DNA of 64,000 bases from Actinomadura graeca (GTDB taxonomy: Bacteria > Actinomycetota > Actinomycetes > Streptosporangiales > Streptosporangiaceae), in contig NZ_CP059572.1 in the NCBI RefSeq assembly GCF_019175365.1, forward strand, positions 2,790,001-2,854,000, read 5' to 3'. Below the pieces are notes generated by a model. The model did not search any database, had not been told where the DNA came from, and worked only from the letters and a program-made list of their open reading frames with translations. A program made the translations under genes and the position numbers. The stretch's first letter is position 1, and each line of letters starts with the position of its first letter. Below are positions 23,752 through 33,209 of the stretch, piece after piece.

Positions 23752-25581
23752 TCACCGGGGCAGCAGCGCCGCGATCTCCGGCTTCAGCAGCGGACGGACA
23801 CTCGCGTAGGAGGCGCCGAAGTCCAGGTCGCCGCAGCCGTCGCTGCCCCCGTGCAGCCACGACAGCCGGAACTCGGCGGGGGTCAGGAAGGCGCTGAGGC
23901 GCGGCGGGTCGACCTCCATCCCCTTGATCGTGCGTACCTGGGACTTCACGGGGAAGAAGTCGGCCCGCGTGAACCTGCCGCCCGGCGAGCAGTCCGCCCA
24001 CCGCCGCGCCCGTCCGGTGTCGCGCTGGGTGACGAGCGACTGGAGCCGGGCCACGCCCGCGGACGTCAGCGCGTCGGGACGGAAGACGTCGGTGGCGGTG
24101 AGCCGCCGGCCGGTGCGCAGGTCGACGGTGACGACCTCGCCGCCGGGCGATCCGTCCGCCTGCTGGCACCAGTCGGAGAGCATGAAGTAGCGGACGGACA
24201 CCAGCCGCGGGCCGCGCAGCCCCGCCTGCGCCTGGGTGAGGACCTTGGTGGGCTTGCCCGCGCACCGGGACTGGGCGGCGCTGCTCGTCCCGATCTGGAT
24301 GAGCCGGTCCAGCGGCGCGCGGAGCGTCTGGTTGACGCGCTTTTCCAGGGCGGGGTCGCCGAGGCCGCCGACGGTCACGTACTTCGCGTTCTGGACCTGG
24401 ACGTCGCCGATCGTCTGGGTCTGGGACGCGACGTTGACGAGCGCCACGGGCGGCGGATCCTTGCGCGGGGAGTCCTTGGCCGCGTAGACGGCTGCGGTGG
24501 CGGACGTCGCGACGACGGCGGCGCCGGCCACCGCGACGGTGCCCTTGCCGACGGCGGTGGCGAGGAAGCCCTTGCCGACGCCCGTCCCGGCGGTCCCTGC
24601 GGTCCCCATGCCGCCTCCCGCGGCCGAGCCCGCCCCCGCCGTGCCCGCGCCCGCCGAGCCGGCGCCCGCCGAGCCGACACCGGCCGCGCCCGCGGCGCCC
24701 GCCGCGCCCGGGGCGACGGTGAGCGCGCCGAGCGGGAACAGCGCGGCCAGCGCGACCGCCGCGGCGGCGAGCGTGCGCACGCCCCGCTGCTCCCAGTCCG
24801 TCCCGTACGCGTCGACGGCCGCGCTCTCCAGCTGCGCGACGAACGCCGCCGCGCCCGGCGGCCGCTCCTCCGGGCCCTTCGCCATGCCCTGGAGGACGAG
24901 CGGGCGCAGCGGCCCGGGCACGTCCGCGACGTCGGCCGGCGCGGTCAGGTGCCGGTCCCGCAGCTCCGCCCGCCCGTCGCCCGCGTAGGGCCGCCGCCCG
25001 GTGACGCACTCGACGAACACGCAGGTGGCGGCGTAGACGTCGGTGGCCGGGGTGGCGGGCTCGCCGCGCCACTGCTCCGGAGCCATGTAGGCGGGCGTCC
25101 CGGCGAACGACCCCTGTCCCGCGAGGACGGCCACGCCGAAGTCGACGAGCTTGCTGAGCCCGTCCGGCTGGACGACGACGTTGGCGGGCTTGTAGTCGCG
25201 GTGGACGACGCCGACCGAGTGCGCCGCCGCGAGGCCGAGCAGCGACCCCTTCAGCACGAGCAGCGCCGCCTCCGGTGCCAGTGCCCCGTGCTCGGCGAGG
25301 ACGGCCTTCAGGGACGCCCCGTTGACGGCCTCCATGACGATGGCGGCGCCGTGCCCGCTCTCCACGAACCGGTACAGCCGCGCGACGTACGGGCTGGTCA
25401 GCCGCCCGAGCATCTGCGCCTCGGCGCGCAGCCCGGCGAGGGCCTGCGCGTCGCCGCGCGCCAGGTACTTGATCGCGACGGGTGTGCGCGACTCGGCGTG
25501 GTGGGCGAGGACGACCCGTCCCTGCGCCCCGCGCCCGAGTTCGCGCACCTCGATGAACTCCGACAGCCGCCAGTCCGCCAC
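23752..25581 (-). CDS. Receptor-type Ser/Thr protein kinase with extracellular domain
   Basis: Encodes 609 residues. Kinase domain about 8-265: GRGAQG loop (16-21), Lys38 in VAIKYLA, catalytic HRD 127-129 within VVHRDYKPAN, DFG 147-149 and a TPAYMAPEQW activation-segment end. Residues 275-300 are hydrophobic. A long Ala/Gly linker (about 300-345) with repeated GSAGAGSAGAG-like units follows, then a second hydrophobic helix (350-370). The extracellular domain of about 230 residues has cysteines and a closing PAEFRLSWLHGGSDGCGDLDFG segment, resembling RsiV/DUF3298-like sensor domains. Such kinases sense envelope cues. It is divergent from the 2OG oxygenase operon. Confidence 0.85.
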   Translation of the reverse strand: MADWRLSEFIEVRELGRGAQGRVVLAHHAESRTPVAIKYLARGDAQALAGLRAEAQMLGRLTSPYVARLYRFVESGHGAAIVMEAVNGASLKAVLAEHGALAPEAALLVLKGSLLGLAAAHSVGVVHRDYKPANVVVQPDGLSKLVDFGVAVLAGQGSFAGTPAYMAPEQWRGEPATPATDVYAATCVFVECVTGRRPYAGDGRAELRDRHLTAPADVADVPGPLRPLVLQGMAKGPEERPPGAAAFVAQLESAAVDAYGTDWEQRGVRTLAAAAVALAALFPLGALTVAPGAAGAAGAAGVGSAGAGSAGAGTAGAGSAAGGGMGTAGTAGTGVGKGFLATAVGKGTVAVAGAAVVATSATAAVYAAKDSPRKDPPPVALVNVASQTQTIGDVQVQNAKYVTVGGLGDPALEKRVNQTLRAPLDRLIQIGTSSAAQSRCAGKPTKVLTQAQAGLRGPRLVSVRYFMLSDWCQQADGSPGGEVVTVDLRTGRRLTATDVFRPDALTSAGVARLQSLVTQRDTGRARRWADCSPGGRFTRADFFPVKSQVRTIKGMEVDPPRLSAFLTPAEFRLSWLHGGSDGCGDLDFGASYASVRPLLKPEIAALLPR

Positions 25582-25922
25582 GTCCGCCCCTCATTCGTCC
25601 TCGACCAGGCATTCCACCAGAGGGTGACGCCGCCGCGTAAGGGAAGGTTCGCAGAAAGTCGATCAGTCTTCGGACGCGGGCACCGCCGCGCCGGGGACGC
25701 CGCCGTGTGACGGGACGGCGGCGTCCCGTGGCGGGCGCGTGAGATGGGACACATCCCGTGAACGCGCGAGGAGACCGGCCGTCCGCGCGGGAACGTTCGA
25801 AGTCACAGGTCACGGGCGCGGCTTATCCGTGCGCGAAGGGCCGTGTCCGAGAACACCACCGTGAATTGTCCGGAGGACTGTGCTAAAACCCGGTTGAGGT
25901 TCGCTCACGCGGAAGGATCTTC
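25582..25922. promoter_or_regulatory. Divergent intergenic region with a strong inverted repeat
   Basis: Within this 341-bp gap, GGGACGCCGCCGT (25694-25706) pairs perfectly over 13 bp with ACGGCGGCGTCCC (25715-25727), loop of eight bases. It lies 110 bases upstream of the kinase start and about 200 bases upstream of the oxygenase start, so it could be an operator or a transcript-end hairpin. No promoter boxes were assigned. Confidence 0.5.
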
Positions 25923-26792
25923 ATGGTCGCGGCGCAGGCTCGGGCGGTCGAACAGATGATCAACGCGGCTCGGTATCCGCTCGCGGAACCGGAGGGGGCC
26001 GCGTGGGCGAGTGCCGTTTCCCGCGTGCGTGACGACCTGGCCGATTCCGGATGCAGCGTGCTGCCCGACTTCATCGCCCCTTCCTTGCTCGGCGCCTTGC
26101 GAGAAGAATGCGCGAAGGTCGCGCCGCTGGCGCATTACGACGTGGAAACGGTCAACGCCTACAACATCGATGTGCGTTCTCCATTGCCGGACGATCATCC
26201 CGGGCGTATCACCGTGAAGCGCGGTAACGCCTTCGTGGCGCGCGACGACATTCCCGCCGACTTCATCGTGCAGCGGCTGTATTCGAGCCCGCTGTTCCAG
26301 CATTTCGTCGCGAGCTGCTTCGGGCTGGTGCGGGTGCACGAGCTCGGCGACCCGCTGTCGGGGCTGTGCCTCAACGTCGTCGCCCCGGGGATGGGGCACC
26401 CCTGGCACTTCGACACCAACGAGTTCACGGTGACCGTGGTGACGCAGGAGCCGGACGGCGGCGGCGTGTTCGAGTACTGCCCGAACATCAGGTCGGCGGA
26501 GGCGGAGAACTTCGCGGACGTCCGGAGCGTCCTGACCGGGCACGGCGGGCATCTGGTGCGGCGGCTGGCGCTGCGCCCGGGGGACCTCCAGCTGTTCAAG
26601 GGCCGCTACTCGCTGCACCGGGTGACCCCGGTGCGCGGCGGGAGGGCACGGCACACGGCGATCCTCGCCTACAGCGAGCGCCCGGGGGTCATCGGCAGCG
26701 TGGAGCGCACGCGGCAGCTCTTCGGCCGCGTGCTGCCCGAGCACCTGGCGGCCGAGGGGCGTGCCGTCCGGGTCGACGCGCTGCTGGACTAG
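25923..26792 (+). CDS. 2OG-Fe(II) oxygenase, HalD/BesD/ArpA-like
   Basis: Encodes 289 residues; an AAGGATC site lies just before the ATG. The metal triad is visible: His162 and Asp164 in HFDTNEF, His232 in YSLHRVTP, with Arg241/243 available for 2-oxoglutarate. The flanking pattern (GGGVFEYCPNIR, ENFADVRSVLTGHG, RPGDLQLFKGRYSLHRV) matches the family that contains BesD-type amino-acid halogenases and arginine/lysine hydroxylases. Presence of Asp rather than Gly/Ala in the HxD position means hydroxylase rather than halogenase. It leads a three-gene operon with a methyltransferase and a carnitine-type acyltransferase, so a free amino acid is a sensible substrate guess. Confidence 0.8.
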   Translation: MVAAQARAVEQMINAARYPLAEPEGAAWASAVSRVRDDLADSGCSVLPDFIAPSLLGALREECAKVAPLAHYDVETVNAYNIDVRSPLPDDHPGRITVKRGNAFVARDDIPADFIVQRLYSSPLFQHFVASCFGLVRVHELGDPLSGLCLNVVAPGMGHPWHFDTNEFTVTVVTQEPDGGGVFEYCPNIRSAEAENFADVRSVLTGHGGHLVRRLALRPGDLQLFKGRYSLHRVTPVRGGRARHTAILAYSERPGVIGSVERTRQLFGRVLPEHLAAEGRAVRVDALLD

Positions 26793-26863
26793 GGGGCCGC
26801 CGACGACCTGAGCGTCCGAGCCACGTCGATCCACCCTTCGCCCCGCCAGGAAGGAACGCGACC

Positions 26864-27670
26864 GTGCGCGTCGACACGACCGGCAAGATCTCCCTCGGCC
26901 ACATCTACACGCGGCCCGATCCCCGCGCGTACTTCACCACGCTGCGCGACCTCGACTACAACATTCCAGAACTGGCCAAACCGCACTTCTCACGGCTCAT
27001 CACGGAATATCGCGAGGCACACGGCATCACAGCTCCCACCGTTCTCGATATCGGCTGCTCCTACGGTATCAATGCGGCCCTGCTCAAATACGGCGCGACC
27101 ATGGCCCAGCTCTACGATCGCTACAGTGGGCCCGCCGCGCACGGGCAGACGCGCGGAACCCTGCTGGCCCTCGACCGGGAGCTGGTCCGTTCCGGTGAAC
27201 CTGCGAACCGCGTCCGGTTCCTCGGCTTGGACGCCTCCGACAACGCCCTTTCGTATGCCCTTGAGGCGGGATTCCTGGACGGCGCCGTCCACGCGGATCT
27301 GGAGGACGGCGACCCGACCGGCGAACAACGCGAACGGATCGCCGAAACCGATCTCGTCATCTCCACCGGCTGCCTCGGATACGTCACGGAGAAGACCATT
27401 TCCCGCATCATCGAGTCGCGCGGCGCGCGGCGGCCGTGGATGGCGCATTTCGTACTGCGCATGTTCCCGTTCGACCCGGTCGCCGACCGCCTCGCCGAGG
27501 CGGGATACCGGACCGTCCGCCGCGACGGCCTGTTCCGGCAGCGGCGGTTCGCCACCCTGGAGGAGAAGGCCCTTGTCCTGGACCGGCTGTCGGACGTCGG
27601 CGTCGATCCGAGCGGCCTGGAGACCGGCGGCTGGCTGTACGCGCAGCTCTACATTTCGCGGCCCGGCTGA
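26864..27670 (+). CDS. Class I SAM-dependent methyltransferase
   Basis: Encodes 268 residues from the GTG at 26864, chosen because AGGAAGG lies eight bases upstream. The Rossmann motif I is TVLDIGCSYGINAALLKYG, motif II follows in VRFLGLDASDNAL, and an ISTGCLGYV strand is at motif IV. The N-terminus (GKISLGHIYTRPDPRAYF) and the C-terminal FVLRMFPFDP segment are characteristic of a small actinobacterial and proteobacterial group found next to hydroxylases. It lies 71 bases behind the oxygenase and 36 bases before the acyltransferase. It may N-methylate the hydroxylated product, but N-, O- and C-methylation cannot be separated by sequence. Confidence 0.8.
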   Translation: MRVDTTGKISLGHIYTRPDPRAYFTTLRDLDYNIPELAKPHFSRLITEYREAHGITAPTVLDIGCSYGINAALLKYGATMAQLYDRYSGPAAHGQTRGTLLALDRELVRSGEPANRVRFLGLDASDNALSYALEAGFLDGAVHADLEDGDPTGEQRERIAETDLVISTGCLGYVTEKTISRIIESRGARRPWMAHFVLRMFPFDPVADRLAEAGYRTVRRDGLFRQRRFATLEEKALVLDRLSDVGVDPSGLETGGWLYAQLYISRPG

Positions 27671-27706
27671 GAGGCCGCACCGGAACCCCAGAGATCGAGG
27701 GACGCA

Positions 27707-29587
27707 GTGAACACGAGCCACAGCAACGGAGGGACGGCGGAGAAGGGCAGCGGTGAGGCCGCCGGGGAGGACCCCGGGGAGACCGCGCAGCGGCAGCCCT
27801 CCCCCCGCACCTTCGGCAACGACGACGGGCTGCCGCGCGTGCCGCTCCCCTCGCTCGACGCGACCGGCGAGCGGTTCCTGGAGTGGTGCGCGCCGCTGCT
27901 CTCGGCCGCCGGGCTGGAGCGGACCCGGGCGGCGCTGGCCTCGTTCCTGCGCCCAGGCGGGCCGGGCCGCACGCTGCACGCCGCCCTCGAACGCTACGAG
28001 GCGGGCGAGGGCGTCCGCAGCTGGCTCGACACGTTCTGGCCCTACCGGTACCTGGGCCGCCGCGACCGGATCGCGCTGAACGCGAACTTCTTCTTCCTCT
28101 TCGAGGACACCGGCGAGGACCAGGTGGAGCGGGCCGCCGGGCTCATCGCCGGGGCCGTGGCCTACAAGCTGCGGCTGGACGCCGAGGAGATCCCGCCCGC
28201 CGTCCAGCGCGGCCGCCCGCTGTCGATGGAGCAGAACCGGTTCCTGTTCTCCACGACGCGCATCCCGGGCGCCGAGCAGGACACCGTGCGCGCGCCGTAC
28301 TCGGCGGACGAGCCCGGCCCGTCCACGGCCCGGCACATCCTCGTGTTCTTCCGCGGCAACATGATCCGGATGGACGTGGTGGGCCCGGACGGGCGGCCGC
28401 ACACCCTCGACGAGCTCCAGAGCGCCCTGAGCGCGATCACGAAGGCGGAGCCGGCGCTGGAGCCGTCCGTCGGGCATCTCACCACCAAGGCCCGCGCGGA
28501 GTGGGCGGCGAGCCGGGAGGCGCTCCTGGCCCTCGACCCCGGGAACAGGGCCGCGCTGGAGGAGGTCGAGACGGCGCTGTTCTGCGTCTGCCTGGAGGAC
28601 TTCGCGCCCGCGGACACGCAGGAGGCGTGCGACCAGCTCCTGTACGGCGACGGTGCCGGGCGGTGGTTCGACAAGGCGGTGTCGTTCGTCGTGTTCGGCG
28701 ACGGCCGCGCCGGGATCAACGTCGAGCACTGCGAGCTGGACGGCACGACGGTCCTCTCCTTCGTCGACGCGGTACTCGGGACGCCCGCGGAGCGGCAGTC
28801 CCGCGAGTCCGGTGCGCGGCCCCAGGGGCTGCCGGTGACGGAGCCGGTCCGGTTCGTCCTCGACGACGGCCTGCGCGCCGACATCCGGGACGCCGCCGCG
28901 TCCTTCGCCGCCTACGCCGCCGCGACCGCGACGCGCGCCGTGGGGTTCGACGACTTCGGCGCCGCGCGCGCCAAGGCGCTCGGCATGTCCCCGGACGCGT
29001 TCGTGCAGATGGCCTACCAGCTGGCGCACAAGCGCGCGAAGGGCCTGGTCGGCACGACCTACGAGTCGATCGCGACCCGCCAGTACCGCAACGGCCGCAC
29101 CGAGGCGATGCGCGTCGTCACCCCGGAGGTGCTGCGCTTCGTGGCGGCCATGGACGATCCGGCGGCGGACGCGGCGGGCCGCGCGGCCGCCTTCCGCGAG
29201 GCGGCGCTGGCGCACGTCCGGCGCGCGAAGCAGTGCCAGGCCGGCGAGGCGCCCGAGCAGCACCTCTGGGAGCTCCAGCTGATCCAGAAGAGGCGGGGCG
29301 CGGAGCTCGGGGTGACGGGCCCGCTGCCGCTGTTCGACTCGCCCGGCTGGGTGACGATGCGCGACGACTACCTGAGCACCAGCTCCGCACCGTCGGCCAG
29401 CATCCGGTACTTCGGGTTCGGGTCGACGAGCGAGCAGTGCATCGGCGTCGCCTACGTCCTGCTGCCGGACAGCTTCAACGTCTACCTCAGCACCCCCGCG
29501 CCCGTCGCGGACGCGATGCACGACTTCGCGCGCGAGCTGCGCGTGGCGATCCGGGAGCTCCAGGAGCTGCTGGAGCCGAAGGCGTGA
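27707..29587 (+). CDS. Choline/carnitine O-acyltransferase
   Basis: Encodes 626 residues, the usual size for the family (PF00755). Catalytic His341 is in GINVEHCELDG, the classical position. The STS motif region (GFGSTSEQCIGVAYVLLP) and WPYRYLGRRDRIALNANFFF also match. The N-terminal 35 residues are low-complexity. Carnitine acyltransferases are common in eukaryotes and rare in bacteria, where their acceptor is often unknown. The enzyme follows an amino-acid-type hydroxylase and a methyltransferase. The operon could therefore make and acylate a carnitine-like hydroxy-betaine; this is inference. Confidence 0.85.
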   Translation: MNTSHSNGGTAEKGSGEAAGEDPGETAQRQPSPRTFGNDDGLPRVPLPSLDATGERFLEWCAPLLSAAGLERTRAALASFLRPGGPGRTLHAALERYEAGEGVRSWLDTFWPYRYLGRRDRIALNANFFFLFEDTGEDQVERAAGLIAGAVAYKLRLDAEEIPPAVQRGRPLSMEQNRFLFSTTRIPGAEQDTVRAPYSADEPGPSTARHILVFFRGNMIRMDVVGPDGRPHTLDELQSALSAITKAEPALEPSVGHLTTKARAEWAASREALLALDPGNRAALEEVETALFCVCLEDFAPADTQEACDQLLYGDGAGRWFDKAVSFVVFGDGRAGINVEHCELDGTTVLSFVDAVLGTPAERQSRESGARPQGLPVTEPVRFVLDDGLRADIRDAAASFAAYAAATATRAVGFDDFGAARAKALGMSPDAFVQMAYQLAHKRAKGLVGTTYESIATRQYRNGRTEAMRVVTPEVLRFVAAMDDPAADAAGRAAAFREAALAHVRRAKQCQAGEAPEQHLWELQLIQKRRGAELGVTGPLPLFDSPGWVTMRDDYLSTSSAPSASIRYFGFGSTSEQCIGVAYVLLPDSFNVYLSTPAPVADAMHDFARELRVAIRELQELLEPKA

Positions 29588-29591
29588 GGGG

Positions 29592-30170
29592 TCAGCGGCC
29601 CGGACGGGCGGGGCGCTGGGACCGGCCCGGCGGGTAGAGCCAGCGGCGGAACATCCGGCTCAGCCCCGGCATGACCAGCAGGGTGAGCAGCGGAACCATG
29701 ATCACCGGGAAGGTCAGGGCACGCAGCGCGAGCGGCCACGCCTGCGTCTGCGGGGCGAGGAGCCCCTGGAACACGAGGCTGAGCGGGTAGACCGCGCCGA
29801 ACGTCACGATGATCATCTTGATCTTGGAGGGTGCCGGCACGGCCTCGCCGGGGAGGCTGAACCAGGTCTCCATGCCGCTGGTGCCCTGCCGGTGCTCGCG
29901 GGCGATCCCGTCGACCCGGTCGAGCCACGCCTTGCGCTCCGGGGAGTCCAGCCACCGGTCGAGCCGCTCCTGATCGGCGAAGTTCAGGACGGTGTAGTAC
30001 CGGTGCCTGGACCCCTCGGCGCGCAGCCAGGTCGCCCCCTCGTGGCCCGAGTGACGTTTCGCCGTCCGGTGGATGCCCTCCGCCCACTCTTCGAAGTCGT
30101 TCTCGCGCCCTGGCTTGACGTCCCAGGTGAACACGACCGTAACGGGCTCGGATTCCTCATTTTCCGGCAT
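29592..30170 (-). CDS. ABM-domain protein with C-terminal membrane segment
   Basis: Encodes 192 residues from the ATG at 30170 (weak GAGAG site). Residues 9-105 form an antibiotic-biosynthesis-monooxygenase-type ferredoxin-like domain (VTVVFTWDVKPGRENDFEEW, YYTVLNFADQERLDRWLDSPER). Two hydrophobic helices follow (IKMIIVTFGAVYPLSLVFQ and a second of about 22 residues). The combination of ABM domain with two C-terminal helices is a known actinobacterial layout annotated as antibiotic biosynthesis monooxygenase. Function unproven. It ends four bases from the acyltransferase gene, convergent. Confidence 0.8.
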   Translation of the reverse strand: MPENEESEPVTVVFTWDVKPGRENDFEEWAEGIHRTAKRHSGHEGATWLRAEGSRHRYYTVLNFADQERLDRWLDSPERKAWLDRVDGIAREHRQGTSGMETWFSLPGEAVPAPSKIKMIIVTFGAVYPLSLVFQGLLAPQTQAWPLALRALTFPVIMVPLLTLLVMPGLSRMFRRWLYPPGRSQRPARPGR

Positions 30171-30217
30171 ACCGGATCTCTCACCCGAAACACCATGTCC
30201 ATGCACGGGCGTGCCGC

Positions 30218-31450
30218 TCAGGAGGCCGACAGCGCCTCGGTGGGGCTGAGACGGGACGCGCGGATCGCCGGGTACAGTCCCGCCGCCGCGCCGATGAGCA
30301 GGGTGGCGGCGACGCCGCCGAGGACGGCCCACGCCGGGATGACGACCGGCCAGCCCTGGTAGAGGGCGTAGACGCCGGTCACCAGCGCTCCGAGCAGGGC
30401 GCCGCCCGCGCCGCCCAGCGCCGACAGCAGCAGGGACTCCGCCAGGAACTGCGTGCGGACCTGCCCGCGCGTCGCGCCCAGCGACCGGCGCAGCCCGATC
30501 TCCGAGCGCCGCTCCAGCACCGAGATGACCATGGTGTTGGCCACCCCGACGCCGCCGACGAGCAACGCGACCGCGCCGAGCCCGAGCAGGAGCCCGGTGA
30601 ACGCCTCGCCCGCCGCCTTCCGCGCCGCCAGCGCGTCCGACGGGCGCGACACCTCCACCTCGTTGGGCGCCTCCGGGTTGGCGGTCGCGCCGAGCACGCT
30701 CTGGACCTGCTCGACGCTCGCGTCCCGCGACCGGGTGTAGATGGTCGTCGGATGCCCGTCGAAGCCGAGCCGGGACGTCGCCGCCGGCCACCCGACGAGC
30801 GCGGCGGCGTCCAGCTCGGGGGCCAGCGGCGCCGGCTTCAGAATGCCGACGACCGTGAACCACTTCCCGCCGACGAGCACCTGGACGTCCGGTCCCGCGT
30901 GGCCGATCCCGAGCCGTTCCGCCGCCGAGGACCCGAGCACCGTCGCGGGGAAGGTGCCCGTGGCGGCGTTCAGCCACGTCCCGCTGCGGAGCTCGGCGCC
31001 GGTGGCGTCGCGCAGGTCGGTGCGGGCGGCGTAGGTGGCGATGCCGTTGGTGTCGGTCTCGGGGACCTTGCCGGTCCGGTAGACCTTGGCCTCGTCGACC
31101 AGGCCGACCGCCGACACCTCCCGGACCGGTCCGATACGTCCCACCATGCTTTCGGACTCAAGGGGCAGCTGGGCCTTCCCGCCGGTGAGGGTGCTGCCGG
31201 GCGCGACCGTCAGCAGGTTGGTGCCGAGCGCGGCGAGCGCACGGTCGAGGTCGGCCCGCGAGGACGAGGAGACGCCGACCACCGCGACCATCGCCGCGAT
31301 CCCGATCGCGATGCCGAGCGCGGACAGGAACGCCCGCATCGGACGGGTCCGCAGCCCCACCGCGCCGACCTTGAGCACGTCGCGCGGCGACAGCCGGGCC
31401 GGCCGCAGCCCCTCGCCGGCCGCCGGAGCGGACGGGACGGAGGCCGCCAT
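30218..31450 (-). CDS. MacB-like ABC transporter permease
   Basis: Encodes 410 residues. The start ATG at 31450 shares one base with the ATPase stop (TGATG) and has GGAGG seven bases upstream; a GTG at 31453 is an alternative. One N-terminal transmembrane helix (AFLSALGIAIGIAAMVAVVG), a large extracytoplasmic domain (MacB_PCD, about residues 60-270) and three C-terminal helices of an FtsX domain (GVGVANTMVISVLERRSEIGLRRSLGATR is cut by the permease coupling motif) are visible. It is the last gene of a four-gene efflux operon with lipoprotein, adaptor and ATPase. Confidence 0.9.
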   Translation of the reverse strand: MAASVPSAPAAGEGLRPARLSPRDVLKVGAVGLRTRPMRAFLSALGIAIGIAAMVAVVGVSSSSRADLDRALAALGTNLLTVAPGSTLTGGKAQLPLESESMVGRIGPVREVSAVGLVDEAKVYRTGKVPETDTNGIATYAARTDLRDATGAELRSGTWLNAATGTFPATVLGSSAAERLGIGHAGPDVQVLVGGKWFTVVGILKPAPLAPELDAAALVGWPAATSRLGFDGHPTTIYTRSRDASVEQVQSVLGATANPEAPNEVEVSRPSDALAARKAAGEAFTGLLLGLGAVALLVGGVGVANTMVISVLERRSEIGLRRSLGATRGQVRTQFLAESLLLSALGGAGGALLGALVTGVYALYQGWPVVIPAWAVLGGVAATLLIGAAAGLYPAIRASRLSPTEALSAS

Positions 31451-32145
31451 CACCGCACCTCCGTCGGCGTGGCGCCGGACGCCTGCGTGGAATCGGAGAC
31501 GACCAGCCCGTCCCGCATCCGGACCTGGCGGGGCAGGCTCGCGGCGATCTCCCGGTCGTGCGTGATGATCACGACGGTGGTGCCGGCGGCGTGCAGCCCG
31601 CGCAGCAGCGCCATCACCCCGTCCCCCGACGCCGAGTCGAGGGCGCCGGTCGGCTCGTCGGCGAGCAGCAGCGGCGGCTCCCCCGCGACGGCGCGGGCGA
31701 TGGCGACGCGCTGCCGCTCGCCGCCCGACAGCTCGTGCGGCTCGTGGCCCATCCGGTGCCCGAGCCCGACCCGGTCCAGCGCCTCGGCGGCGCGCCGCCG
31801 CCGCGCCGCCGGCCGCAGCCCGGTGTACAGCAGCCCGTCGGCGACGTTGTCCAGCGCCCGCGTGCCCGGCGCCAGGTGGAACTGCTGGAACACGAAGCCG
31901 ATCCGGCTCGCGCGCAGCGCCGACAGCCCGGCGTCGGAGAGCCGGCCGACGTCATGCCCGTCGATGCGGACCTCGCCCGACGTCGGCCGGTCCAGGGTGC
32001 CGAGGACGTTGAGCATCGTCGACTTGCCCGAGCCGGACGGCCCGACGATCGCGGCCAGCTCCCCCGCCTCGACGTGCAGCGACACGCCCGCGAGGGCGCG
32101 GACACCGCCCGGGTACAGCTTCGTCACCTCCCGCAAAGTGATCAT
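31450..32145 (-). CDS. MacB/LolD-type ABC transporter ATP-binding protein
   Basis: Encodes 231 residues. Walker [11 protein letters not shown]-loop [11 protein letters not shown], signature LSGGERQR, Walker [13 protein letters not shown] and switch His in VIITHD are all present. The start overlaps the stop of the adaptor gene by four bases (ATGA) and its own stop overlaps the permease start, so the three products are made together. LolD/MacB-type ATPases drive mechanotransmission across the membrane rather than transport through a channel. Likely exports a peptide, lipid or drug. Confidence 0.95.
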   Translation of the reverse strand: MITLREVTKLYPGGVRALAGVSLHVEAGELAAIVGPSGSGKSTMLNVLGTLDRPTSGEVRIDGHDVGRLSDAGLSALRASRIGFVFQQFHLAPGTRALDNVADGLLYTGLRPAARRRRAAEALDRVGLGHRMGHEPHELSGGERQRVAIARAVAGEPPLLLADEPTGALDSASGDGVMALLRGLHAAGTTVVIITHDREIAASLPRQVRMRDGLVVSDSTQASGATPTEVR

Positions 32146-33209
32146 TTGGGGATCCCCACGACGGTGCCCTCGGCGATCCCCTGGCCGGAGACCTCCACCT
32201 TCCCGTCCGCGAACAGCCCGGTCGTGACCGCCGCGTAGGACGAGGCGCCGTCCTTGACGACCTCCACGCCGAAGCCGCCTTCCTCCAGCGCCACCAGCGC
32301 CGCCACCGGCACGGTCAGCACGTTCCCGCGCTGCCCGGCGGTGAAGGTGACGTCCACCGCCGCGAGCGCGTACGCGGCGGCGGCCTTGCGCGCCTTCCGC
32401 GACCTCAGCCACACGGTCACCTCCACCTTCGTCGTCGGGTCCTCGCCCTGCGCCGACCCCGGCTCGACCACCGTGGACACCTCGTCGATCTTCCCGGGGA
32501 CGGTCTCGTCGCCGGGGAGCGTGACCTCGACCGCCGCGCCCTTCTTCGCCATCCGCTGGTCGGTGGTCTCCAGCTCCACCGTCACGGCCTTGTCGGTGCC
32601 GGTGTAGGTGAGCACCTTCTGCCCGGGGCCGGTCGGGTCGCCCGCGCCTGCCTGCAGCCCGTCCACCCGGACGGGACCCGGAGCGAACACGACCCGTCCC
32701 AGCTCGACGACGCCCGTCTCCGCCAGCCCGTGGACGTCCTGCCATTCCCGGACGGCGTCCGCGGTCGCGGAGGTGTAGGCGCCGTCGACGGTGAACCCGT
32801 CGTAGCCGAGCGCGGCCAGGTTCTTCTCGAACCGGCGGACGTCCGCGCCCTCCGTCCCCGCCCGCAGCGGGCGGTAGGAGGGCCGCGACCCGTACATCAG
32901 CATGACCGGGTCGCCGTCCACCTCGTACAGCGGGCGGCCCCGGGTGATCTCGTCGCCGCTCTCGGGGACCCAGGTGATCGTGCCCCGCAGCCGGCTCGTC
33001 GCGGTCGAGGACGGGCCGTAGCCGAGCCGGCCGTCCTCGGTCTGGGTGTCCTTGAGCGTCTGCCGCGCCACCCTCGTGGTGTTGGGCGGCAGCGCGGACG
33101 CGGCGCCGCCGCCGGAACCGCCGCCCGACCCGAGCGCCGCGACGGTGCCGCCACCGCCGACCGCGACGACCACCGCGGCGGCGACGGCCACCCGCCGGCG
33201 GCCCCTCAC
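32142..33209 (-). CDS. Membrane-fusion (periplasmic adaptor) protein with peptidoglycan-binding domain
   Basis: Encodes 355 residues from a GTG that overlaps the lipoprotein stop (GTGA). A short basic N-terminus and hydrophobic helix ([21 protein letters not shown]) anchor it. About residues 105-170 form a PG_binding_1 helix bundle ([39 protein letters not shown]). A beta-barrel/HlyD-like tail follows ([21 protein letters not shown]). This adaptor type is typical of actinobacterial MacB systems. It probably links the ABC transporter to the peptidoglycan or to substrate delivery. Confidence 0.85.
   Translation of the reverse strand: MRGRRRVAVAAAVVVAVGGGGTVAALGSGGGSGGGAASALPPNTTRVARQTLKDTQTEDGRLGYGPSSTATSRLRGTITWVPESGDEITRGRPLYEVDGDPVMLMYGSRPSYRPLRAGTEGADVRRFEKNLAALGYDGFTVDGAYTSATADAVREWQDVHGLAETGVVELGRVVFAPGPVRVDGLQAGAGDPTGPGQKVLTYTGTDKAVTVELETTDQRMAKKGAAVEVTLPGDETVPGKIDEVSTVVEPGSAQGEDPTTKVEVTVWLRSRKARKAAAAYALAAVDVTFTAGQRGNVLTVPVAALVALEEGGFGVEVVKDGASSYAAVTTGLFADGKVEVSGQGIAEGTVVGIPK

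Noticed and set aside
25923..26792. Oxygenase considered as a BesD-type radical halogenase
   Set aside because: The metal-binding motif is His-Phe-Asp; halogenases of the family have Gly or Ala in place of the Asp to make room for chloride.
26990..29521. 843-codon open frame on the minus strand opposite the methyltransferase and acyltransferase
   Set aside because: The plus-strand genes have intact catalytic motifs and ribosome binding sites; the minus frame is low-complexity Arg/Gly/Val sequence with none.
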